Below are positions 1-5,617 of a stretch of DNA of 9,740 nt, piece after piece. The notes under the pieces were generated by a model. It had not been told where the DNA came from, made no database searches, and saw only the letters and a program-made list of their open reading frames with translations. The translations under genes and the position numbers were made by a program. The DNA is from Pedosphaera sp. (GTDB lineage Bacteria > Verrucomicrobiota > Verrucomicrobiia > Limisphaerales > SIAT01): positions 1-9,740 of the forward strand of contig SIAT01000058.1 of the NCBI GenBank assembly GCA_009691645.1, in the 5' to 3' direction. Position 1 is the stretch's first letter; every line of letters begins with the position of its first letter.

Positions 1-24
1 CGACGCAGGCGAGGATTAACGAGG

Positions 25-50
25 TGGAATGGTGGTTTGGAATGGTGGCT
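25..50. repeat. 13-bp tandem duplication upstream of sppA
   Basis: Two adjacent 13-base units, TGGAATGGTGGTT (25-37) and TGGAATGGTGGCT (38-50), match at 12 of 13 positions. The second unit runs into the -35 hexamer of the sppA promoter. It looks like a small local duplication. No function is apparent. Confidence 0.6.
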
Positions 51-78
51 TGCGGTCGTTGGCGGGGTTCGCTAGTTT
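50..78 (+). promoter_or_regulatory. Promoter for sppA-upp, placed for a leaderless transcript
   Basis: The -35-like hexamer TTGCGG (50-55) and the -10-like TAGTTT (73-78) are separated by exactly 17 bases. Only 7 bases lie between the -10 and the ATG at 86, so transcription would be expected to begin at or next to the start codon. The element at 1829-1857 has the same spacing and the same -10. No Shine-Dalgarno is present, which agrees with a leaderless mRNA. The call is inferred from sequence and has no expression data behind it. Confidence 0.6.
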
Positions 79-85
79 CGCCGGC

Positions 86-1186
86 ATGGACAACAACCAA
101 CCCCCTCTCGTTCCGGCACAGTCCGCTCCCGCGAATCCGCCGGCCAAGAATGGCTGGATGTGGCTGCTCGTCGCCGCTCTGATGCTCGTTTCCGTCTGTG
201 TAATGGGCGGGCTGATTGGACTGGTGATGGCTTTGGCACCGACTCAAATGGGCGGGGTGGATGCCGATGGCGAGGAGAGCTACCACCGGGTAGTCATCCG
301 CAAGGGTGCCGGCGAGGACAAGATCGCCGTGGTGGATGTGTCCGGCTTGATTTCCAGTTTCTCATTCGACGCCAGTGGTCGCGGCTTGGTCACCGGCATT
401 CGCGAGCAGTTGGCTCGCGCTGGTAAGGATGACGACGTGAAGGCCGTCATCTTGCGCGTGGATTCGCCCGGCGGCGAGGTGCTCGCTTCGGACGAGATTT
501 ACAAAGCCATCCGCGCCTTTCAGGGAAAATACCACAAGCCCGTCGTCGCCTCGATGGGCTCGGTGGCTGCTTCCGGCGGCTACTACGTGAGCGCGCCGTG
601 CCGGCTCATCGTCGCGAACGAACTGACCATCACCGGCAGCATCGGCGTGATTATGCAGGGCTACAATTACCGTGGCTTGCTCGACAAAATCGGCGTTCAA
701 CCGATGGTTTTCAAGAGCGGCCGAAACAAGGACATGCTCAGTTCCACCAAGCTGCCCACCGAAATCACACCCGAAGAGAAGAAGATGGTGCAGGACCTCA
801 TCGACGAGACTTACCTCCGGTTCGTTGCCATCGTGAAGGAAGGCCGCACCGAGGCGCGTAAGAAAAATGAAAAGACCGTCCGCGCGCTCGCGGCCGATTG
901 GCAGGAGTATGCCGACGGGCGGATCCTCACCGGCAAGCAGGCGCTCCAGCACGGCCTCGTGGACAAGCTCGGCAATTTCGATACCGCCGTGGAGGAGACG
1001 GAGAAACTCGTGGGCCTCGCCGAGAAAGCGGAGCTGATCCGTTATTCGGTGCCGTTCAATTTCGCCAACTTCTTTCGGCTCGTCGGCGAAGCGAAGACCA
1101 GCACGGTGAAGGTGGACCTCGGCGTCGAAGTGCCGAAGATTCGCTCCGGCCGGCTCTACTTCCTTTCGCCGTTCATTCTCGACTGA
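86..1186 (+). CDS. sppA: Signal peptide peptidase SppA, 36-kDa type (peptidase family S49)
   Basis: This is a 366-residue membrane-anchored serine protease expected to degrade cleaved signal peptides and other membrane peptides. A polar Pro/Asn-rich N-terminus (1-22) is followed by one hydrophobic segment (about 24-49), then the S49 domain outside the membrane. The nucleophile is Ser163 in AASGGYY and the general base is probably Lys215 in GRNKDM. Their spacing of 52 residues equals that of the Ser147/Lys199 dyad described for Bacillus subtilis SppA. The length fits the short single-domain form rather than the duplicated E. coli form. An in-frame ATG at 29 would add 19 residues but would place the promoter inside the gene. 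I therefore prefer the ATG at 86, which gives a sensible N-terminus and sits 7 bases after the -10. The upp gene follows after a single base, so the two are probably co-transcribed. Confidence 0.92.
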   Translation: MDNNQPPLVPAQSAPANPPAKNGWMWLLVAALMLVSVCVMGGLIGLVMALAPTQMGGVDADGEESYHRVVIRKGAGEDKIAVVDVSGLISSFSFDASGRGLVTGIREQLARAGKDDDVKAVILRVDSPGGEVLASDEIYKAIRAFQGKYHKPVVASMGSVAASGGYYVSAPCRLIVANELTITGSIGVIMQGYNYRGLLDKIGVQPMVFKSGRNKDMLSSTKLPTEITPEEKKMVQDLIDETYLRFVAIVKEGRTEARKKNEKTVRALAADWQEYADGRILTGKQALQHGLVDKLGNFDTAVEETEKLVGLAEKAELIRYSVPFNFANFFRLVGEAKTSTVKVDLGVEVPKIRSGRLYFLSPFILD

Positions 1187-1187
1187 G

Positions 1188-1817
1188 ATGGCAGTGAAGC
1201 AGGTCACGGTCATCGACCATCCGTTGGTGCAGGAAAAGCTCACGCGCCTGCGAGATAAACGTACGCCTTCGCCCGAGTTCCGCCGGCTGCTCGGCGAATT
1301 GGCCGTGCTGCTGGTTTTCGAGGCGACGCGCGATCTGCGCCTGCGTCCCACGCGCGTCCGCACACCGCTGGCATTGGCTCGCGGGCATCGGCTGCGCGAC
1401 AACCTGCTGCTCGTGCCGGTGCTGCGAGCGGGCTTGGCATTGGTCGAACCGCTGACGCGTTTGATTCCCGAGGCGCGCGTGGGATTCATCGGCTTGCGCC
1501 GAAATGAAGAGACGCTCCAACCGGAGGCTTACTTGGAGAAGTTGCCGGATGACTTGAGCGACTGCGAGGTGCTGCTGCTCGATCCGATGCTGGCGACTGG
1601 CGGGAGCGCTTTGGCCGCGCTGGAGATGCTCGCCGCGCGCGGCGCGCGGCGGATTCAACTGGTGAACGTGCTGGCTGCGCCGGAAGGGATTCGAAACGTG
1701 CACGCCCGATTCCCGCGTGTCGCTATTTACACCGCGGCCTTGGACAAACGCCTGAACAAGCTCGGCTACATCGTGCCCGGTTTGGGCGATGCCGGCGACC
1801 GCGCGTTCGGCGTGTGA
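1188..1817 (+). CDS. upp: Uracil phosphoribosyltransferase
   Basis: The 209-residue product converts uracil and PRPP to UMP and pyrophosphate in the cytoplasmic pyrimidine salvage pathway. The length is typical of the family. Visible hallmarks are the N-terminal DHPLVQEKLTRLRD segment, a central LVPVLRAGL motif, the PRPP-binding loop LLLDPMLATGGSA (129-141, Asp132) and the C-terminal uracil-site segment PGLGDAGDRAFG. The ATG lies one base after the sppA stop codon and has no Shine-Dalgarno, which suggests translational coupling to sppA. The pairing with a signal peptide peptidase has no obvious metabolic logic and probably reflects a shared promoter only. No truncation or missing key residue was seen. 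Confidence 0.96.
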   Translation: MAVKQVTVIDHPLVQEKLTRLRDKRTPSPEFRRLLGELAVLLVFEATRDLRLRPTRVRTPLALARGHRLRDNLLLVPVLRAGLALVEPLTRLIPEARVGFIGLRRNEETLQPEAYLEKLPDDLSDCEVLLLDPMLATGGSALAALEMLAARGARRIQLVNVLAAPEGIRNVHARFPRVAIYTAALDKRLNKLGYIVPGLGDAGDRAFGV

Positions 1818-1828
1818 ATTTCTTCTGC

Positions 1829-1857
1829 TTGCCAGCGACGCCGTGCCTTCTTAGTTT
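1829..1857 (+). promoter_or_regulatory. Promoter for the M24 peptidase gene, placed for a leaderless transcript
   Basis: TTGCCA (1829-1834), a 17-base spacer and TAGTTT (1852-1857) form a consensus-like pair. Nine bases separate the -10 from the ATG at 1867, leaving room for essentially no 5' leader or Shine-Dalgarno. The arrangement repeats that at 50-78. It lies in the 49-base gap after upp, so the peptidase gene can be transcribed independently. Confidence 0.65.
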
Positions 1858-1866
1858 CCGCGCGCA

Positions 1867-2997
1867 ATGCATCCCGAGAATCTTTTGATCATCGCCGACA
1901 GCGAGCATGACGCTGACATGCTTTACGCCGTCGGGATGTTTGTGCCGGATCCGTTCATCTACCTGCGTCTGGCGGGCAAAGGGCACATCGTCGTGAGCGA
2001 TCTTGAAATCGATCGAGCGAAGAAACAGGCGCCTCACTGCCGAGTGCTGTCGCTCAGTCGCTACGTGAAATTGCTTCGCGGAAAGAACGGCAAGAATCCC
2101 ACGCTCTCGCAGGTCGCCGCGCATATCCTCCGCGAACGGCGGTTGAAGAAGGTCCATGTGCCGCCCAGTTTCCCCGTCGGTTACGCCCGTCAACTCCGCG
2201 ACTGCGGCATCGCAGTGCAGGAGACCAAAGGCGGTTGCTTCCCCGCGCGCGAAATCAAGACTGCCGACGAGGTGAAGAAACTCAGCGCTGCGCTGATGAT
2301 GGCCGAGGTCGGAATGGCCGAGGGGATTCACGCGCTCAAAGCGTGCAAGATTGGAAAGGGTCATCAGCTTTTCTATCGCAGCCTTCCGCTGACTTCCGAG
2401 AAGCTCCGTTCCATCATTGATGTCGCCATCATCCAAGCCGGTGGACTCGCCAGCCACACCATCGTGGCCGGTGGCAATCAAGGTTGCGATCCGCACGAAC
2501 GCGGCTACGGCCCGTTGCTCGCCCACGAGCCGATCATCCTCGACATCTTTCCGCGCTCGCAGAAGACCGGTTACTTTGGCGACATCACTCGCACCGTCGT
2601 CAAAGGCCGCGCCAGCGAGGCTGTCCGTCGCCTTTATCACACCGTGGCCGAGGGGCAGGATCTTGGCATCGCGCAAGTCCGCGATGGTGCCCGCGGTCGC
2701 GACGTGCACCAAGCCGTCCTCGATTTTTTCGTGAAGCGCGGTTACAAGACCGGCAAGCGCCGCGGGCACATGGAAGGCTTCTTCCACGGCACCGGTCACG
2801 GCCTCGGGTTGCAGATTCACGAAGCTCCGCGCATCAGTCCCGCCTCGTCGGACACTCTCCGCGCCGGCCATGTCATGACCGTCGAGCCGGGCTTGTACTA
2901 TCCCGGCACCGGCGGCGTGCGACTCGAGGACGTCGTGCTGGTCACAGCCAAGAGTTGCCGTAATTTGACGAAGTTCGAGAAAGCACTCGAGGTGTGA
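1867..2997 (+). CDS. M24-family metallopeptidase (Xaa-Pro aminopeptidase-like)
   Basis: This 376-residue protein has a creatinase-like N-terminal domain (about 1-130) and a C-terminal pita-bread peptidase domain (about 140-370). The five expected metal ligands can be placed: Asp226 (LDIFPR), Asp239 (FGDITRT), His311 (GTGHGLG), Glu340 (TVEPGLYY) and Glu354 (RLEDVVL). His210 in DPHERG matches the conserved substrate-side histidine region. Family members remove N-terminal residues, often ahead of proline, using two divalent metals in the cytoplasm. The interval between the first two Asp ligands is 13 residues rather than the usual 11, so this is a divergent subgroup. Substrate specificity cannot be read from sequence, and a non-prolidase aminopeptidase remains possible. 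The start is fixed by a promoter 9 bases upstream. No Shine-Dalgarno is seen. Confidence 0.88.
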   Translation: MHPENLLIIADSEHDADMLYAVGMFVPDPFIYLRLAGKGHIVVSDLEIDRAKKQAPHCRVLSLSRYVKLLRGKNGKNPTLSQVAAHILRERRLKKVHVPPSFPVGYARQLRDCGIAVQETKGGCFPAREIKTADEVKKLSAALMMAEVGMAEGIHALKACKIGKGHQLFYRSLPLTSEKLRSIIDVAIIQAGGLASHTIVAGGNQGCDPHERGYGPLLAHEPIILDIFPRSQKTGYFGDITRTVVKGRASEAVRRLYHTVAEGQDLGIAQVRDGARGRDVHQAVLDFFVKRGYKTGKRRGHMEGFFHGTGHGLGLQIHEAPRISPASSDTLRAGHVMTVEPGLYYPGTGGVRLEDVVLVTAKSCRNLTKFEKALEV

Positions 2998-3032
2998 CGC
3001 CGTTGTGCCGTGTGTGTGGAGCTTTTAATCGT

Positions 3033-3059
3033 TTGCCAGCAATGCTTGATTTTTAGCCG
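3033..3059 (+). promoter_or_regulatory. Possible weak promoter for the YugP-type peptidase gene
   Basis: TTGCCA (3033-3038) matches the -35 used upstream of the M24 gene, and TAGCCG (3054-3059) could act as a -10, but the spacer is only 15 bases. The T-rich stretch at 3050-3054 makes the site locally easy to melt. It lies in the 112-base gap between the two peptidase genes. Unlike the two stronger promoters it would leave a leader of about 45 bases, consistent with the clear Shine-Dalgarno at 3098-3104. Confidence 0.3.
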
Positions 3060-3097
3060 ATTGCTGCCACAAGTTTGATTGTGCCTCTGCGAGGCGT

Positions 3098-3104
3098 GAA
3101 GGAG
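3098..3104 (+). promoter_or_regulatory. Shine-Dalgarno of the YugP-type gene
   Basis: GAAGGAG lies 5 bases before the ATG at 3110. It overlaps the alternative GTG at 3104, so it decides in favour of the ATG. It is one of only two good Shine-Dalgarno sequences ahead of the nine gene starts considered here. Confidence 0.8.
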
Positions 3105-3109
3105 TGCCT

Positions 3110-3814
3110 ATGTTCGCTATGATGATTCTGGACCAGTGGTGGTGGCTGATGTTGCCCGGGCTGCTGCTCGGCATCTACGCCCAAATCAAGCTGAGCTCGA
3201 CTTATAAGAAATACCTTCAAATCGAAGGGGCTTCTGGCAAGACCGGCGCTGAAGCCGCGCGCGTGATCCTCGACCGCAACGGCCTTCACAACGTGCCGGT
3301 CCACGAACAAGGCGGCCGGCTCACCGATCATTACGACCCGACCAAGCGCGCTCTCGTACTCTCGTCGGACAACTATCACGGCACTTCTCTCTCGGCCATC
3401 GGCGTCGCGGCGCACGAGGCCGGTCACGCCCTCCAGCACAAGGAAGCGTACGTGTGGCTCACGCTGCGCATGAAGGTGGTACCCGCCACGCAGTTCGCGA
3501 GTTGGGCGGTGTTCGGCATCGTCCTGCTGAGCATGTTCCTCGGGATGGCGTTCGCGAGGAAGGTCGCGCCCTACGCCGTCGGGATCTTCGCGGTCATCGC
3601 CTTTTTCCAACTCATCACATTGCCGGTCGAGTTTGATGCCAGCGACCGCGCCAAGGAACAGTTGAAGAAGCTCGGTCTCGTCCGCGACAATGAAAGTGCC
3701 GGCGTGAGCAAGGTGCTCAGTGCCGCCGCGCTCACGTATGTCGCCGCGATGATCTCGTCCGTCATGGAGTTGCTCCATTGGATCCTCATCGCCCGCAGTG
3801 GCGATGATAGTTGA
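3110..3814 (+). CDS. Membrane zinc metallopeptidase, YugP type (Zn_peptidase_2)
   Basis: This 234-residue integral membrane protein carries the zinc-protease motif HEAGH at 102-106 (two His ligands and catalytic Glu103). It matches the YugP/Zn_peptidase_2 family in length and layout. An N-terminal hydrophobic segment (about 5-25) comes first, then the protease motif. Two closely spaced membrane segments follow (about 125-165), then the family-typical LPVEFDASDRA stretch and a hydrophobic C-terminal helix with AALTYVAAMISS. The third zinc ligand could not be assigned by eye. The biological substrate of the family is largely unknown, and a role in membrane protein quality control is only inference. 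The gene is preceded by a strong Shine-Dalgarno and followed by a 94-base gap before the sigma factor gene. No frameshift or truncation was seen. Confidence 0.9.
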   Translation: MFAMMILDQWWWLMLPGLLLGIYAQIKLSSTYKKYLQIEGASGKTGAEAARVILDRNGLHNVPVHEQGGRLTDHYDPTKRALVLSSDNYHGTSLSAIGVAAHEAGHALQHKEAYVWLTLRMKVVPATQFASWAVFGIVLLSMFLGMAFARKVAPYAVGIFAVIAFFQLITLPVEFDASDRAKEQLKKLGLVRDNESAGVSKVLSAAALTYVAAMISSVMELLHWILIARSGDDS

Positions 3815-3815
3815 G

Positions 3816-3843
3816 CGCCGTGCATTGCGGCGGTTGATTATTT
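3816..3843 (+). terminator. Weak terminator-like hairpin after the YugP-type gene
   Basis: CGCCG (3816-3820) can pair with CGGCG (3828-3832) around a 7-base loop, followed by the T-rich GTTGATTATTT. The stem is short and the T-tract is interrupted, so this may be chance in GC-rich DNA. Confidence 0.25.
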
Positions 3844-3908
3844 CCGACGGCGCCCGATTGAGGGAGTCGCCGCGAGTCGTGCCGGTCGTTCTACAACCAA
3901 TCCGAACT

Positions 3909-5024
3909 ATGGCAAAAAAAACAAAACCCGCCGCCCGCGCCGTCCCCATCACCCGCACCAGCAAAGCTGCCAAAACCAAGCCAGCCGTCGCGAAACCCGC
4001 CAAACCGGTTGCACGAGCCAAGCCCGTGATTATTGTCCAGCCTTCCAAGCGGGTGAAAGCTGCGCCGTCCGCCAAGTCGGCGAAGAATTCGAATGGCGCG
4101 GTGGGTGTCGTCCCGCAGATTACCCCGCGCGAGTTTGAGACTTCGTTGAAACCGGTGGTGGTTCCCCCTCATCCCGAGGATCACGCGCGGCAGCCTTACG
4201 ATGGCGACACGGCCATCAAGCTCTACCTGCGCGAAATCGCCCAGACTCCGCTGATCACGGTTCAGGAGGAGATCACTCTCGCCGCCCGCATCAAGCGCGG
4301 CGACAAGGCTGCCGCCGAGCACATGATCAAGGCCAACCTTCGCTTCGTCGTGAAGATCTCGCGCGACTACGATGGTCTCGGCCTTCCGCTGCTCGACCTC
4401 ATCAACGAGGGCAACATGGGGCTGATGAAGGCCGTCGCTCGCTTCGACCCAGCCAAAGGCGGCAAGCTTTCCACCTACGCCGCGTGGTGGATCAAGCAAT
4501 CCATCAAACGCGCGCTGGCGAATCAATCCAAGACCATCCGCCTGCCGGTGCATCTCGTGGACAAGATCTCCAAGATGCGCTACGCCGCGATGAAGTTGCA
4601 GGAGATGTTCGGCCGCGAACCGACCGACGACGAGTTGGCGCATGAACTCGGGATGACTTCCGCGCGCGTCACGCAGCTTCGCACCGCAGCCATCCGCCCC
4701 GCGTCGCTCGACGCGCCCGTGGGCGATGACGAGAATTCCGACACGCTCGGCGACCTCGTCGAGGACGAGCACGCTCACACGCCGTATCAGGATCTCGAGG
4801 AGAAGACCGTCACCGCGATGCTCCGCGAAATGGTCGCCATGCTCAGCCCGCGCGAGGAGGATATCCTTCGCTTCCGCTTCGGTCTCGACGGCGGCACCGA
4901 GAAGACGCTCGAGGATGTCGGCGCGAGGTTCGGTGTCACACGCGAGCGCGTGCGGCAGATCCAGAACATCGCCCTACTGCGCTTGCGTAAAATGATCAGC
5001 CTCCTCGAGCGAGTGAGGGAGTAA
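3909..5024 (+). CDS. Sigma-70 family RNA polymerase sigma factor (RpoD/SigA-like) with a basic N-terminal tail
   Basis: This 371-residue sigma factor directs RNA polymerase to promoters. Region 1.2 starts near residue 98 (DTAIKLYLREIAQTPLIT), followed by region 2 (about 130-210) with NLRFVV, DLINEGNMGLMKAV and STYAAWWIKQ. Region 3 (about 212-295) and region 4 (about 315-366) complete the core, with the helix-turn-helix VTRERVRQIQ at 343-352. The acidic region 1.1 of classical RpoD is absent. Instead, residues 1-60 contain 13 Lys, 4 Arg and no acidic residue, mixed with Ala and Pro. Gln197 is retained at the -12-reading position of region 2.4, but the position of E. coli Thr440 is Lys200. It could be the primary sigma factor or a group 2 paralogue; the window cannot decide, so no symbol is given. 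An in-frame upstream ATG (3798) would overlap the preceding gene and is not favoured. No Shine-Dalgarno precedes the ATG. The apt gene follows after 12 bases. Confidence 0.93.
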   Translation: MAKKTKPAARAVPITRTSKAAKTKPAVAKPAKPVARAKPVIIVQPSKRVKAAPSAKSAKNSNGAVGVVPQITPREFETSLKPVVVPPHPEDHARQPYDGDTAIKLYLREIAQTPLITVQEEITLAARIKRGDKAAAEHMIKANLRFVVKISRDYDGLGLPLLDLINEGNMGLMKAVARFDPAKGGKLSTYAAWWIKQSIKRALANQSKTIRLPVHLVDKISKMRYAAMKLQEMFGREPTDDELAHELGMTSARVTQLRTAAIRPASLDAPVGDDENSDTLGDLVEDEHAHTPYQDLEEKTVTAMLREMVAMLSPREEDILRFRFGLDGGTEKTLEDVGARFGVTRERVRQIQNIALLRLRKMISLLERVRE

Positions 5025-5036
5025 ACCGCCATCCGC

Positions 5037-5570
5037 ATGAGCCACGCCGTCACCGTCGCCGATCTCCAGAACGCCGTTCGCAACGTCCCCGATTTCCCGA
5101 AGCCGGGAATTCAGTTCAAGGACATCACGCCCCTCCTCGCTGACCCGCGTCTCTTCGCCGGTGCGATTGATCTGATGACCGACGGCTACGCGCCCGGGTC
5201 GGTGGATGCCGTCGTCGGCATCGACGCGCGCGGTTTTATCTTCGCCGCCGCCGCCGCGCAAAAGCTCAAGTGCGGTTTCGTGCCCGTGCGCAAGAAAGGC
5301 AAACTTCCTTATCAAACGGTCGAGCAAAGCTACGATCTCGAGTACGGCTCGAACACCGTGGCGATGCACGTGGACGCCGTGAAACCCGGCGCGCGCGTGC
5401 TCTTGCTCGATGATCTGCTCGCGACCGGCGGCACCTCCGCTGCGGCTTTCGCGCTACTGCACAAGCTCGGCGCGCGCGTTCTCGGGGCCCGCTTCCTCAT
5501 CGAGTTGAAGTTCCTCGACGGCCGCGCCAAGCTCCCGGACGTGTCGGTCCATTCCCTCATCATCTACTGA
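5037..5570 (+). CDS. apt: Adenine phosphoribosyltransferase
   Basis: The 177-residue enzyme makes AMP from adenine and PRPP in cytoplasmic purine salvage. The family pattern is complete: N-terminal VPDFPKPGIQFKDITPLL, the GIDARGFIF segment in place of the common ESRGF form, VPVRKKGKLPY for base and phosphate contacts, the EYG segment, and the PRPP loop VLLLDDLLATGGT at 121-133 with the Asp125-Asp126 pair. The length is typical. It begins 12 bases after the sigma factor stop. A GAGGGAG sequence lies 15 bases upstream of the ATG, too far for an ideal Shine-Dalgarno, so expression may depend on coupling to the upstream gene. It is the second PRPP-dependent salvage gene in the window, with upp about 3.2 kb upstream. 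Confidence 0.96.
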   Translation: MSHAVTVADLQNAVRNVPDFPKPGIQFKDITPLLADPRLFAGAIDLMTDGYAPGSVDAVVGIDARGFIFAAAAAQKLKCGFVPVRKKGKLPYQTVEQSYDLEYGSNTVAMHVDAVKPGARVLLLDDLLATGGTSAAAFALLHKLGARVLGARFLIELKFLDGRAKLPDVSVHSLIIY

Positions 5571-5617
5571 ACGGCGGCTTGTAACCCTCGCCCGCTTCCC
5601 TCACCCTCGCGCGCGTG

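Noticed and set aside
2..19. Possible tail of an upstream gene ending in TAA at 17-19
   Set aside because: Only five sense codons are visible, too few to support a coding call.
29..85. Extended start for SppA at 29
   Set aside because: The added 19 residues would be encoded by the promoter region (-35 at 50, -10 at 73) and by the tandem duplication. The ATG at 86 gives a normal SppA N-terminus.
362..1489. 375-codon minus-strand open frame opposite sppA and upp
   Set aside because: It spans two well-identified + strand genes. Its product is low-complexity and unlike any family I recognise. Long antisense frames are expected in GC-rich coding DNA.
1723..2871. 382-codon minus-strand open frame opposite the M24 peptidase gene
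   Set aside because: It lies antisense to a gene with all five metal ligands conserved and has no recognisable domain.
3798..3908. Extended start for the sigma factor at 3798
   Set aside because: It would overlap the end of the YugP-type gene in another frame and adds residues unlike any sigma factor region. The ATG at 3909 begins the basic tail cleanly.
3053..4075. 340-codon minus-strand open frame opposite the YugP-type gene
   Set aside because: It overlaps two confident genes and the intergenic Shine-Dalgarno. Its His/Glu/Arg-rich product is typical of an antisense shadow.
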